DNA of 23,304 nt from a virus. Numbering within the stretch: the first letter of the stretch is position 1; each line of letters opens with the position of its first letter. The notes beneath the pieces are model-generated. The model did no database searches, had not been told where the DNA came from, and saw only the letters and a program-made list of their open reading frames with translations. The stretch spans positions 1-23,304 of the IMG/VR virus record IMGVR_UViG_3300042260_000165. One strand, given 5' to 3'. Positions 6,680-15,733 of this stretch are shown piece by piece. Position numbers and translations under genes: made by a program.

Positions 6680-7924
6680 TTATCGTTTAAAAAAGTTATC
6701 GTTTCTTGGTATCCTGCGTTGGCGTGTTTCTTCACGTTCAACTACAGGAGCACTTGATTGCATTTTAGCTTGTTCGGTTTTTAACTGACGAACAGTTTTC
6801 TCAACTGTTTGTTGTTGACCCTGATTTCTAATCTTTCCTTTATATCCTTCGGGGTCTGCTAATAACCATAACGCTTCAGCAATCAAATCATGGCGAGGTT
6901 CAACATACTGATACTTCTCTAGTAAGTGTCCCAACAAGTTTGTTGGTTTACCTGACATAGATGGGTATTGTGGTTGAACTAATCCGGCATATAACAATGA
7001 CTGTGTTTTTTTGTCAAGTTTTACACCGTTTAACTCACCGGGTTGTAGTGTAGTATAAACATTCTGCATATAGTGCTGTGCAGCAGCTTCTTGTCTTTTG
7101 CGGATTTGTTCTTGTTCCACAACTTTACGAGCTACCACTTGCTCCTGCATCTTGTCCAACTTTGGTTTGAACTTCATAGCTTTCGCTTCAAGTTCACCTC
7201 TGTCTTTCCATCCTATGATCTCTTCATCAATATCATCGTCTGTTCCAAAGTTTGTTGCTCTTAGATATTCGCGCAAGATTACTTCTTGATCACGCTCATT
7301 CTTAGGATTCAACTCTCTGTGTTCTTCAACTTCTGATAAGATCTTGAATAAACCTTTTAAGTCAGCACCACCGTCTGCTACATACTTTGCAGCATATTGT
7401 AGTTCTTCTGGAAGAGAATCAAAAAACTCTAGTGGAGTTTCTTGACGAAGTCTGTTTTCCATTTCGTTAAAGTTTGCATCAAGCAACTCTTCAAAATCTT
7501 TTACAGAGTACTCATCCAAAGGTTTATCATCATCAAAAGGAACAATCTTTCCCGATTCGATCATTTTATTGAACACTTCAGCAAGTCCACTTTTCTCAAC
7601 CTTTGGTCTACCTACAGGTTTCTCATTGGATTCAGTTTCTTTTGGACCAGAGAAGTCATCTTCAGGATCTGCTTCTTTGATGATAGAATCTACATCTACC
7701 TTTTTTTCCTTTGAATCATCTGAGTCATCCTCATCTAATTCGTTGTCAATAAATGACATGTCTGGTGAAGTTGAACTGAAGATATTTGGTTTTACTTCAG
7801 CTTTCTTACCATCATTGTCAGGAAGCATAACGTTTTCTGCTCCCGGGGTTCCTAGAATGTCATCTAGGTTGATTTCTACTTCTTCTACAGAGGTAGAATC
7901 ATTGTTTTGGTTAGTTGCGCTCAT
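6680..7924 (-). CDS. Probable scaffolding protein
   Basis: This 414-residue protein lies between portal and capsid genes, where scaffolding proteins usually sit. The first hundred residues are acidic and probably disordered (NELDEDDSDDSKEKK at 61-75), with an AT-hook-like VGRPKV at 104-109. The middle is helical (GADLKGLFKILSEVEEH; EQVVARKVVEQEQIRKRQEA). The C-terminus is short and basic (RQRRIPRNDNFFKR), like the capsid-binding ends of known scaffolds. The start at 7924 (ATGAG) follows a -7 box and the AAACCAAC leader, so it heads a unit that includes the capsid gene. The scaffold role is inferred from composition and position; a packaged internal protein is the alternative. Confidence 0.8.
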   Translation of the reverse strand: MSATNQNNDSTSVEEVEINLDDILGTPGAENVMLPDNDGKKAEVKPNIFSSTSPDMSFIDNELDEDDSDDSKEKKVDVDSIIKEADPEDDFSGPKETESNEKPVGRPKVEKSGLAEVFNKMIESGKIVPFDDDKPLDEYSVKDFEELLDANFNEMENRLRQETPLEFFDSLPEELQYAAKYVADGGADLKGLFKILSEVEEHRELNPKNERDQEVILREYLRATNFGTDDDIDEEIIGWKDRGELEAKAMKFKPKLDKMQEQVVARKVVEQEQIRKRQEAAAQHYMQNVYTTLQPGELNGVKLDKKTQSLLYAGLVQPQYPSMSGKPTNLLGHLLEKYQYVEPRHDLIAEALWLLADPEGYKGKIRNQGQQQTVEKTVRQLKTEQAKMQSSAPVVEREETRQRRIPRNDNFFKR

Positions 7925-7957
7925 AAAGTTGGTTTAGCTTTACATGATTAATATACA

Positions 7958-7965
7958 CAAAAATA
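7958..7965 (-). promoter_or_regulatory. -7 box of the scaffold-capsid promoter
   Basis: On the minus strand this is TATTTTTG, a match to TAnnTTTG, 33 bases upstream of the ATG at 7924. The upstream TTAAAGTTTA-type sequence resembles the spacer of the promoter at 17024-17054, but no TTTG -33 box is seen. The leader carries AAACCAAC (7928-7935) three bases before the start codon. It lies in the 102-base gap between the portal and scaffold genes. Confidence 0.5.
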
Positions 7966-7992
7966 TAACTTTAAACTTTATAGATTAATATC

Positions 7993-8039
7993 TTAAAAAA
8001 AGAAAATCATATTCTATAGCAAAGAGTTATTTTTTCTTT
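7993..8039 (-). terminator. Possible weak terminator after the portal gene
   Basis: On the minus strand AAAGAAAA (8039-8032) and TTTTCTTT (8006-7999) can pair around a 25-base loop, and the right arm runs into a T-rich tract. The stem is nearly all A-T and its first arm lies in the portal stop region. It would be inefficient at best and may simply be chance in AT-rich DNA. Confidence 0.25.
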
Positions 8040-10777
8040 GTTTTGTCACTGTCTTTTTTGTCGTATTTGTTCTTATTTTCTCTTGCAATTTGCAATTGTG
8101 TCTGTGCAATTTGCTGTTGAGTAGCAAGTTTCTGACGCTCGATATTCATTTTATCTGCATGTTCGATTCTTTTTGTACTTTCTTTTTCACGTTCGAATCC
8201 CATTGTCTGTTGATACTCATCAGAACTTTGGATTTGTTTAAGAGAGTCCATATAATCAGACTGCTGATTTTGATTCATATCTTGCATAGCACCATAACCA
8301 GCTGATCTGATTTGTGCTTCAACAATACGTGCTTCTCTATCTTTCTGATTCTCACCAGCTTCAAACTCCATCTTCTGACGTGCTTCTTCTGCTTTAGCTT
8401 GAAGTGCTTGTTCTTGCATTTGCTGTTGTTGTTGCATTTCAGCTTGTTTCTGTTCTTGCATCTTAACCTCAGCTTTCTTAAGAACATTAGATACTTCAGC
8501 GATAGATTCAGATTTAAGTACGTTACCTAGATCATAGATAGATGCGCCTGTTGTATTATTCTGAATCGCCATTTGTTTTAATTGTTCAAGAACAGCACGT
8601 TGATTCGCTTTAGTAGCAACAAATATATTTAGATCTCTAAGTAATAATTCAGTACCATTGATTTCAAAGTTCGTACGTTCATCTTCAGTAATCATGTATT
8701 GAAGACGTGTAGAAGGTTTTGTAGAATGGTAGTATTGTGCAAGGTCCGTACGCATCTGGTGCACGCGGGGCATCAAATAATCACAGTGTTGGATAAAGTA
8801 AGTCTCTGTCTGTGCATATGATGCATTGATAGACTGTTCGATACCCGTAGCTGTTTGTTGACCTATCTGCTGACCAAGACGCTGAGGAGTAATACCAATT
8901 ACTTCAAATGCTTGCATCTTAAAGTAATTAGCTAACTGTATACGTGACATCAAACGATTAGTCTGTTCAAGATCTAATTTCTGATAATGTTGGAATGCTA
9001 ATGCATTCTCTGTATTAGTAATAGACGTATCTAGAGGAAGCATCTGGAAGTTCTTCATAGCAACGTAAGCTTTCGCTAAGTTGTTCTTACCCCAGTCTTC
9101 TCCTAATGAATGTTTAGGTAAAGCATTCTGATCTAACAAGATCACTGTACCTAATTCATCTACAAGGATATCCGCTATCTGATTGTTTACAATGTTGTAA
9201 CCGATTTGGAAAGGTTTCATCAAATCTACTAGAGATACAGATCTTGTATTTCTATCTGAGAATACAGAACCCTCTACAGGAAGTTTACAACCGTATAAAC
9301 TAGAGTCACCCTTAAATTGGAATTTAAGAGGTTTAATATTATTTTGATTAACACCTAAGTAAATAGGATTAATACCACCTGGGTTATTACTACCCCAGAA
9401 TGTGGGTCTATTAGGACCAATCTTTACACCACCCCATACTTCGTTAATCCAGATCCAATCAATATGTTCACCAAAGATCAAATTATCTTTAGTCTTATTC
9501 TTAATTAAAGAAGTATTGTATTGAGGTTTATCCGTTACTTTATACGATTCATCTATGATATCTTGGGACACATCTCCATTATCATCAATCTTAGTCAAGT
9601 GACCTACTTTACGCTGTGACTTCCAATATGCTGTTGTTACACGTAACATATTAGACATACCCATATCAAAGTAATCTTCGTCTTGAGTCATGATCCAGTT
9701 TACAATATCACCACCGTATGCAGTATTATCCCACATAGAAGTGAACTGCCTGTATCCTAATGACGGTAAATTTGTATTCCACTCATAAGATTTAGTAGCA
9801 TCATAATAACTACCATCGTTTTGGTAACCTTGAATAGGGTAACCTGCTGAACGTACAGGATAGATAAGTTCTAGAGATTCTAATTGTTTCTCATTCATTA
9901 ACCATCCATACTTATCGATAACGTCAGCAACAGTCATCATATCAAACTTACCCACCCACTGACCTTGAGATATGTAACGATTATCTGGAGACTTTTGATA
10001 GAATGTCAATACAGGATTCCATAATTCTACATCATAGTCATCCTCCATCATTTTAAAATGCCAGAACTCTCTATCTGTGATAAGCATATCACGGAAAGCA
10101 CGTTCTTCCAATTCGTCCATTTTAAAACGATCGTTATCAACTTTATGCTGATGTTCTGCCCACTGCTCAACCATACTCTTGTAACTCTTAGAAAAGAATG
10201 CTTCAATTTCTGGTAATGTTTTTAATTTCTCAGGTGCCATCGCTTGTTGAAACTCTTCAGAGTCTTGGGGATATCCCATCTCAACAAGTTTCAACATCAT
10301 ATCTTGCTGAGCATTAAACATCAAGACTTCCTCAACTTGAGTACGCTTTTGTTCCAACATCTCATTATAAGAGATATCATCAACACCTGCATAAGTAACA
10401 CGTGTATTACGCTTAGCAAATTCTGACACAAGCGTATTAACCACATTAGGAATAATAGGATAAAACTTCAACTCTAGTGCTGATACATCATCTTGAGTAA
10501 GTGTTTCAATAAGATCAGCATATTCATTATCTTGTTCTACAATGTAATCACCCTTATCGATAATACCTTTAGCTAGCTTGTAGTTCTTCATCAAACGACG
10601 AGCATTTCTACGGATTTGTTTTAACCCTTGCCACTCTAACCAATCTAAATTCCATGCTGTCCAATCATCGTCTTTTTTAGAACGCGGTATGAACTGAATG
10701 GGTTGATTGAGTGTACCCATTCGGTTAGTTTCAGCTTTCGCACCATTCTTGAGCTGGAGACTGTTATATATTTGCAT
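8027..10777 (-). CDS. Portal protein
   Basis: The 916-residue product follows the terminase gene by one base, the usual portal position. The N-terminus (NQPIQFIPRSKKDDDWTAWN, then RRNARRLMKNYKLAKGIID) and the long helical and beta body match large portals of crAss-like and related podoviruses, which are much longer than typical portals of about 500 residues. Sub-sequences such as FYPIIPNVVNTLVSEFAKRN and LANYFKMQAFEVIGITPQRL suit the stem and wing helices. Roughly the last 150 residues are a glutamine-rich coiled coil (QEQKQAEMQQQQQMQEQALQ) ending in lysines, probably the barrel that projects into the capsid. The portal forms the dodecameric vertex through which DNA enters and leaves. The position and length make the call strong; the exact family needs a search. 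Confidence 0.88.
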   Translation of the reverse strand: MQIYNSLQLKNGAKAETNRMGTLNQPIQFIPRSKKDDDWTAWNLDWLEWQGLKQIRRNARRLMKNYKLAKGIIDKGDYIVEQDNEYADLIETLTQDDVSALELKFYPIIPNVVNTLVSEFAKRNTRVTYAGVDDISYNEMLEQKRTQVEEVLMFNAQQDMMLKLVEMGYPQDSEEFQQAMAPEKLKTLPEIEAFFSKSYKSMVEQWAEHQHKVDNDRFKMDELEERAFRDMLITDREFWHFKMMEDDYDVELWNPVLTFYQKSPDNRYISQGQWVGKFDMMTVADVIDKYGWLMNEKQLESLELIYPVRSAGYPIQGYQNDGSYYDATKSYEWNTNLPSLGYRQFTSMWDNTAYGGDIVNWIMTQDEDYFDMGMSNMLRVTTAYWKSQRKVGHLTKIDDNGDVSQDIIDESYKVTDKPQYNTSLIKNKTKDNLIFGEHIDWIWINEVWGGVKIGPNRPTFWGSNNPGGINPIYLGVNQNNIKPLKFQFKGDSSLYGCKLPVEGSVFSDRNTRSVSLVDLMKPFQIGYNIVNNQIADILVDELGTVILLDQNALPKHSLGEDWGKNNLAKAYVAMKNFQMLPLDTSITNTENALAFQHYQKLDLEQTNRLMSRIQLANYFKMQAFEVIGITPQRLGQQIGQQTATGIEQSINASYAQTETYFIQHCDYLMPRVHQMRTDLAQYYHSTKPSTRLQYMITEDERTNFEINGTELLLRDLNIFVATKANQRAVLEQLKQMAIQNNTTGASIYDLGNVLKSESIAEVSNVLKKAEVKMQEQKQAEMQQQQQMQEQALQAKAEEARQKMEFEAGENQKDREARIVEAQIRSAGYGAMQDMNQNQQSDYMDSLKQIQSSDEYQQTMGFEREKESTKRIEHADKMNIERQKLATQQQIAQTQLQIARENKNKYDKKDSDKTKKK

Positions 10778-10778
10778 C

Positions 10779-12989
10779 TTATCTTAAATTTCTAAAGGGT
10801 TGTTTTGGTATCTTCATTCCATTAAATGCTGAACTAGATCCACCAATATGACGGAACGGGCTCATATTCAATTTACTGAAATTATCTCGTTTATCCAACT
10901 TTTTCGCTTTATCAGTCTCCTCATATCGCTTTTTATAACCACGATTTGCTTGTTGGACTTTAGCAAATGCAATCAGTGCAGCAAACGCTACAAGTCTATC
11001 GACGTTTAATCCTTCCTGATATGCTGCCATTTCAGTAAGTAGCATGGTATCCGGTATACGTTCTACACCATATACAGTTTTAACTATTTCACCATCAGAC
11101 TTAGTTTCTACATCTAATTCCTCTTTTAAGAAATCAATAGCATAACTAAGCATATGACTCTTAAATAAAGTACCTGTATTCTTCCAACCATATTCTTGGA
11201 ATACGTTTGCGTTAGCACCAAGATCTTTAAGAAATAATATCTGTGATCTAGGAACCAAATACTTTTGTTTCTTTCTATAGAGCATGTGGTTAATAAACTG
11301 AGAAATATTATTTTCTACAATTGTCCATGCATTATACCACTCTATAATAAGTTCTAATCTTTCATGTGTTCTATTGATATCATCAAAACGACCACACCAA
11401 GAAGCTACTATTTTATCTCTTTCTATAAATGTTTCTACTTTCTCACCATCATTCCTAGTTACCTCAACTGCTGTCTTGTATACAAATATAGAACATAATG
11501 AGTCTGATGTAGTCGTCTTACCTTCACCCACCGGATCGACAGATGCATAATACATCCCGAACTCGGGATTCTTTACAGGTCTTTCGTAACATACAAGAAC
11601 ACCGGTTTTATCTTCACGCTTCTTATCTACAGGAAATTCCATGATAGGTAACTTAGATGTGGGTTTAACATCAACATCACCTTTCTCATCCCTGTATATA
11701 TCTAAATATTCTATAGGGTACTGTTTATCTTCAATCCTTCTTTGCTGAGCTCCAATAAGATTTAATGGAAAGATAGATACCTTTCTATATGCAAAAGCTT
11801 CCTCAATGTTTCTTGGATGCTGAGAAATACGCAACTGGTATTGTTCAGGACTAAGATCTTTCTTCCATTTTTCAAACTGTTCATCTAGTGCTTTTAGTGC
11901 GTCTTCTACTTTAGAGTTACCAAAGTCATCTATAAATGGAGGCATTGACCATTGTTCAGGAATAAATAATCCAGATCTACCAAAGGTACCTTTAGAGTCT
12001 ATAAGATTTGATTCTACTGCATAGATATCATTAGGGTCTGGACGTAGTGTCATCTCCTTAAGAGGTTCACACTGATCCAAATCACCCACAGAACCTGCTG
12101 CAATGAACATACCTGTAGTAACAAATCCTGACCTCATAGCAGGACGGATGTACTCAAAGGTAGTATCCATCTTAGGAGCAATACCAGCTTCCTCGTGGAA
12201 GAAATACTTACAAGGTCCCCCTACTCCGTTTGTAGGATCCTTCTCAAAAGACATTCCTTGAAGTACACCCTTAAGACCTACTTCTGTTTTACGCTTCTGT
12301 GGACCTTGTACTATTTCAATCTTTTGTTGCCATAACAAAACTTTTCCGGGGTTCATAGGACGGTACCAAGCTGTATGCTTATTCAAGAATGCTTCATATT
12401 CATTCAAGAATTTCCATGAACCTTTATCATTGATGTAGTCTTTAAGACTAGCACCAATCTTTAATGTAATACCTTCCTCAAACCAGATCTGATTAATCAT
12501 CTTACCCATATGGTAGTATGATGAAGCTATCTGACGTTTCTTTAAAATAGAACTATGCTTATAATGTAACTCAGCTAATAACTCATATAGTGCCATGTGA
12601 TACTGTGCATCGCGCACGTCCGCGAAACCAAACCTCTGAATCTCCTTATTAAAGATAGGTAGGAAGTTTAACCACATGTAGTAGTCTCTTGGAAGATACC
12701 AAGTATTGGTATCATTCTTAAAGATTACACCATACCTACATTTATTCTTCTCGTGATCCCAATATAGTCTATAGTCTTTACTTCCTTGGGGAGATATGCA
12801 GTATATTCCATTTTTGTTGAATAGTCTAGCTTGTTCGTTAAACAAAAAGCTAGTTTCGTCAAAATTATATTGACCAGGTTCTTTGAAAACAGATACTGCA
12901 AATTCTGTATACGCTTCTCTTGTATCAAAAGATGTTACAGTCCACGTACCATTTTCCCAAGTAGGTATATCTATAAAACTAGTATTCAT
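10779..12989 (-). CDS. terL: Terminase large subunit
   Basis: This 736-residue packaging motor has both an ATPase and a nuclease half. A long N-terminal region of about 140 residues precedes the ATPase. The position expected for Walker A reads KKRQIASSYYHMGK (about 150-163) and lacks the usual GK[ST]. Walker B with the catalytic glutamate is KYFFHEEAG (261-269), and the coupling motif is near FIAAGS (295-300). The RNase H-like nuclease shows ASVDPVGEG (D485), IVENN (E559) and NVDRLVAFA (D664), its three acidic clusters. It overlaps the PhoH gene by 11 bases and sits one base before the portal gene. The length and N-terminal extension resemble terminases of crAss-like phages. The small subunit is not identified with confidence; the 172-residue gene at 13785 is one candidate by position. 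Confidence 0.93.
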   Translation of the reverse strand: MNTSFIDIPTWENGTWTVTSFDTREAYTEFAVSVFKEPGQYNFDETSFLFNEQARLFNKNGIYCISPQGSKDYRLYWDHEKNKCRYGVIFKNDTNTWYLPRDYYMWLNFLPIFNKEIQRFGFADVRDAQYHMALYELLAELHYKHSSILKKRQIASSYYHMGKMINQIWFEEGITLKIGASLKDYINDKGSWKFLNEYEAFLNKHTAWYRPMNPGKVLLWQQKIEIVQGPQKRKTEVGLKGVLQGMSFEKDPTNGVGGPCKYFFHEEAGIAPKMDTTFEYIRPAMRSGFVTTGMFIAAGSVGDLDQCEPLKEMTLRPDPNDIYAVESNLIDSKGTFGRSGLFIPEQWSMPPFIDDFGNSKVEDALKALDEQFEKWKKDLSPEQYQLRISQHPRNIEEAFAYRKVSIFPLNLIGAQQRRIEDKQYPIEYLDIYRDEKGDVDVKPTSKLPIMEFPVDKKREDKTGVLVCYERPVKNPEFGMYYASVDPVGEGKTTTSDSLCSIFVYKTAVEVTRNDGEKVETFIERDKIVASWCGRFDDINRTHERLELIIEWYNAWTIVENNISQFINHMLYRKKQKYLVPRSQILFLKDLGANANVFQEYGWKNTGTLFKSHMLSYAIDFLKEELDVETKSDGEIVKTVYGVERIPDTMLLTEMAAYQEGLNVDRLVAFAALIAFAKVQQANRGYKKRYEETDKAKKLDKRDNFSKLNMSPFRHIGGSSSAFNGMKIPKQPFRNLR

Positions 12990-13641
12990 TAAGGAGTCTT
13001 AGTATTTCATTTAATGACTCATGTCTATGATTATCCTGCAAGACGATTTTATTCACCCATTGTGATTTATCAAGCTTTGCTATGTCGTGAATAGCTGAAT
13101 CATTTTTAAATTTTAAATCTATTTGTTGAGCATCCCCAGTAAAAATCATAATTGCATTTTTACCTAGACGTCCGATACACATTTGTAATTGAGCTTTGGT
13201 TAAATTCTGAAACTCATCAATAATACACACACAATCTTCAAAAGTTCTACCTCTAAAGTGTGTAAGAGATACAAGTTCTAAAGATTCATTTTCTTCTAAC
13301 TTATTAAGTATCTCAGGTTTGTTGTATACCTTACGGATATTAGACTTAATAGGAACCAACCATGGCTCCATCTTTTCTTTTTCAGAACCTGGTAAGAAAC
13401 CATTGTCTTCTGTAGATACAGTAGGTCTAGTGATAACAATCTTGTTTACCTGTCTTTTAAATAGCATGTCTAATGCTATCTGTACAGCTAATAGAGTTTT
13501 ACCAGATCCTGCTTGACCGATAACAAAATTAAACGGTCTTTGCAAGATTAATTCTTTAGCACGTTTTTGCTCTTCTGAAAGAGTCAATGAAAACTTAATG
13601 TCACCTTTAGGTGGAGTTTTCTCAATGTTTTGCTTTGCCAT
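12979..13641 (-). CDS. phoH: PhoH-like P-loop ATPase
   Basis: This 220-residue protein carries a full set of PhoH-family motifs: Walker A GQAGSGKT (42-49), RPTVSTEDNGFLPG (72-85), the FRGRTF block (129-134), Walker B CIIDEFQN (139-146), and sensor-like FTGDAQQID (167-175). It lacks the extra domains of longer PhoH proteins, as usual in phages. The family hydrolyses ATP and is linked to RNA or DNA unwinding, but its phage role is unsettled. It overlaps the upstream small gene by 20 bases and the terminase gene by 11 bases, so it is produced with the packaging machinery. The start at 13641 (MAKQNIEKTPPKGD) is the only sensible one. Confidence 0.92.
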   Translation of the reverse strand: MAKQNIEKTPPKGDIKFSLTLSEEQKRAKELILQRPFNFVIGQAGSGKTLLAVQIALDMLFKRQVNKIVITRPTVSTEDNGFLPGSEKEKMEPWLVPIKSNIRKVYNKPEILNKLEENESLELVSLTHFRGRTFEDCVCIIDEFQNLTKAQLQMCIGRLGKNAIMIFTGDAQQIDLKFKNDSAIHDIAKLDKSQWVNKIVLQDNHRHESLNEILRLLNEY

Positions 13642-13798
13642 CTTCTATCCTTTTAATCAAAGATAAGACATCTTTGTGAGAACTCGGTAAAGAAGCATCA
13701 TTCATATATTCTGCTACCTTGTCCCTAGGTATCGCTAACCATTCTTTTCTAAACTCACTATAGTATAGAAAGAAGTCTGATAGATTACATTTGATCAT
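13622..13798 (-). CDS. 58-residue hypothetical protein
   Basis: With the start at 13798 (MIKCNLSDFFLYYSEFRKEW) the product has 58 residues and overlaps the upstream gene by 14 bases, like other overlaps here. The open frame continues to 13936, with ATGs at 13840 and 13936, but these would overlap the upstream gene by 56 to 152 bases. The protein appears helical (YYSEFRKEWLAIP; DVLSLIKRIEDGKAKH). I do not recognise it. It sits directly before the PhoH gene. Confidence 0.65.
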   Translation of the reverse strand: MIKCNLSDFFLYYSEFRKEWLAIPRDKVAEYMNDASLPSSHKDVLSLIKRIEDGKAKH

Positions 13799-14303
13799 AT
13801 GCGAGTCCTTGTCCACCTCTAACGTGGCTTGTTTGTTCATCTTGTAAGTCTTTGTATGCTCCTTTGTAGCTTTCCCTGATTTGTTGGAACTTTGACGCAG
13901 CAGAGACCAACGCTGTAATATTTCCATCTCGTCCATGTGTGATAGGTGTTTTATCCATATAGTCAGCTAGTTTATCTAGCATCTTCTTAATACCATTGTA
14001 AGCTCGTGATGTAGGTGTTTCATATAACTTTTTACAGAAATGTAAAGCTGCTGGAATACCAGAATCTTCTGGACTAAAGTCAGCTTGAATTTCAGCTAAT
14101 ATAATCTCTTCTTTGTCTTCTTCCATCATATAAAAGAATGGATTAAGATCAGGATTAGGACATGTCATGTAAAACAAATACTGATAGACTTTTAAGTAAC
14201 TATCAGGATAAGTATCCATAAGATTCTTTAATGTCTCTAATGTGTAGCAATGCTCTGTTGGAATAACTACACCATTTTGTATATCGAATAATTTAATCGT
14301 CAT
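13785..14303 (-). CDS. Conserved phage hypothetical upstream of PhoH and terminase
   Basis: This 172-residue, mostly helical protein (TLETLKNLMDTYPDSYLKVY; SAASKFQQIRESYKGAYKDL) ends with an unusual polar tail, RGGQGLAYDQM. It overlaps the previous gene by 11 bases and lies two genes upstream of the terminase. A helical protein with a flexible end close to terL could be a small terminase subunit. No helix-turn-helix is clear, so I leave the function open. I recall relatives with similar RGG...AYD tails in other Bacteroidota or marine phages, without known function. Confidence 0.75.
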   Translation of the reverse strand: MTIKLFDIQNGVVIPTEHCYTLETLKNLMDTYPDSYLKVYQYLFYMTCPNPDLNPFFYMMEEDKEEIILAEIQADFSPEDSGIPAALHFCKKLYETPTSRAYNGIKKMLDKLADYMDKTPITHGRDGNITALVSAASKFQQIRESYKGAYKDLQDEQTSHVRGGQGLAYDQM

Positions 14304-14925
14304 TTTTTGTTTCTTTTATTTCGTAGTAGTAACTACTAGAATCTTCCGATACCCATTTATCAGATTGAGCTTCTACAGACTCTATGTGTTCATCTACTTT
14401 AAATGTAGACGGTTCAACTGGAAAAGGTTTAGTTATCCAGTTAGAATCCCTCCAGTATATTCTATTATTTGGTTGACATAGCAAGTAACCATCATCAGCT
14501 ATAAGAATATGACCACACTTATAGTCAGAGGGTTCGTCAGAGTATGCATTCTTATACCAATCAACAGTCATTAGATAGGTTGCCCATATCTTAGTTCCAT
14601 CTTTAAGAACTACCTGACATCTCTTCTCATAAAGATAGTCATATGTCGTAACGCTTACATTCTCCGAGAAACAATCCCATAGTTGCTTAAAGTGAAAAGG
14701 TATATCGTTCTCAGGTATCTTCATAAATATCTCAGAGATAGGTACTCTTGATCTAAGCATACCATAGTCTGTCATTACATGAAAAGTAAGTATCTTTCCC
14801 GCTATAGATTGTACAGCAAAAGCGTATGCTTTATGATATACATCATTATCTTCTTCTTTTTTAGTAAAGTGTGATGCTCTCACATAACACTTAAAAAGAT
14901 CTATATTTTCATTAAGAATTGCCAT
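14293..14925 (-). CDS. Conserved phage hypothetical, beta-rich
   Basis: This 210-residue protein begins MAILNENIDLFKCYVRASHF. It has a conserved-looking core: IAGKILTFHVMTDYGMLRSR, LWDCFSENV, then CQVVLKDGTKIWATYLMTVD and CGHILIADDGYLLCQPNNRI. Several Trp residues occur in short turns (WYKNAY, YWRDSNW). I recall similar proteins next to terminase or nuclease genes in podophages of marine and gut bacteria, with no known role. The last 40 residues are acidic and probably disordered (WVSEDSSSYYYEIKETKNDD). It overlaps its neighbours by 14 and 11 bases. Confidence 0.78.
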   Translation of the reverse strand: MAILNENIDLFKCYVRASHFTKKEEDNDVYHKAYAFAVQSIAGKILTFHVMTDYGMLRSRVPISEIFMKIPENDIPFHFKQLWDCFSENVSVTTYDYLYEKRCQVVLKDGTKIWATYLMTVDWYKNAYSDEPSDYKCGHILIADDGYLLCQPNNRIYWRDSNWITKPFPVEPSTFKVDEHIESVEAQSDKWVSEDSSSYYYEIKETKNDD

Positions 14926-15733
14926 TATCTCTGAGATAGTTAATTATGTTTATAATCTCTGATTTTAAGTAAGGTAACTCGTAAGTCACAATCTTATCTA
15001 CAACTGGTTCACCAAACTCATCATAATAGACAACTCTATTATCATAAGCATCTTTACCAGCTTCTTTAAATTGTATATGTTCAATAACAAGTTTACCTGG
15101 TTTCAATCTAGGATTATGTTTTAGAATCATGTACATATACAAACTCAACTGAATATTGTAATGATTAAGATTACAATCATCAAGATGACTCAAAGGATCT
15201 TGCATCTTATCTGAGATACCTTCCCAGTTAATGTAAGACTCTACTTTGATTTCTTTGTTGGTTTTGTAATCGTATACGTTTACTATTCCGTTGATTACTT
15301 CAACACGATCTGCTTGACCGCATATACCAGCAGACTTAAGATAAACCAAATGCTCAGGGTAAATACCATCAGTAAGCTTTTGTTCAGGAGCTTTTTTAAA
15401 TCCATCTTCTTCAATAGGTTTTATAATAGGAACAACAATATCTTCTCTACTTATACTATCGCATGAAAGTAAATCTTTCTCGCGTTGATTATGGTACCAC
15501 GTACCAAGATTCATTGCTTTCTGAGATTCATTCTTCCAAGCTTCTTTAATCTCTTCTGGTGTCATACCATACCACTTACTCTTCTTATTCTTAGAAGACT
15601 TAATAGCAATACCATCAGCATCAAAGTGCTTTTTAAATTTAGATATAACACCTGTTACGCTAGTCCATGTGATATTCTCACTAGGATCTATACTTACGTA
15701 ACTATGTGTTTCTGGTTTAAATATTAGTGCCAT
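14912..15733 (-). CDS. PD-(D/E)XK nuclease (Cas4/RecB-like)
   Basis: This 273-residue nuclease shows the RecB/Cas4-type motifs in order: GTWYH (H81), ICGQADRVE (D142), the core VYDYKTNKE (D155, K157) and IQLSLYMYM (Q195, Y199). E127 in IYPEHL is a further conserved acid. No four-cysteine iron-sulfur cluster is present, unlike in Cas4. Such phage enzymes act as DNA exonucleases in recombination, replication or host DNA breakdown. It sits 5' of the terminase genes in the same operon, overlapping the zinc-cluster gene by 17 bases and the next gene by 14. The start MALIFKPETHSYVSID fits family N-termini, which often read H.Y...G.....SVT. Confidence 0.92.
   Translation of the reverse strand: MALIFKPETHSYVSIDPSENITWTSVTGVISKFKKHFDADGIAIKSSKNKKSKWYGMTPEEIKEAWKNESQKAMNLGTWYHNQREKDLLSCDSISREDIVVPIIKPIEEDGFKKAPEQKLTDGIYPEHLVYLKSAGICGQADRVEVINGIVNVYDYKTNKEIKVESYINWEGISDKMQDPLSHLDDCNLNHYNIQLSLYMYMILKHNPRLKPGKLVIEHIQFKEAGKDAYDNRVVYYDEFGEPVVDKIVTYELPYLKSEIINIINYLRDNGNS

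Noticed and set aside
7569-7937. Plus-strand frame (122 codons) opposite the scaffold gene
   Set aside because: Serine- and phenylalanine-rich product arises from the antisense of acidic and lysine-rich codons; it has no start signal and runs across the promoter of the real gene.
8380-8470. Glutamine-rich CAG/CAA tract in the portal gene as a DNA repeat
   Set aside because: It is a coding coiled coil with mixed codons, not a tandem repeat with a fixed unit.
13799-13936. N-terminal extension of the 58-residue gene to 104 residues
   Set aside because: It would overlap the preceding gene by about 150 bases, far more than the 10-30 base overlaps typical here.
13622-13936. Programmed frameshift between overlapping genes, as in tail assembly chaperones
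   Set aside because: No slippery heptamer was seen in the overlap, and the location beside PhoH and terminase is not that of a tail chaperone pair.
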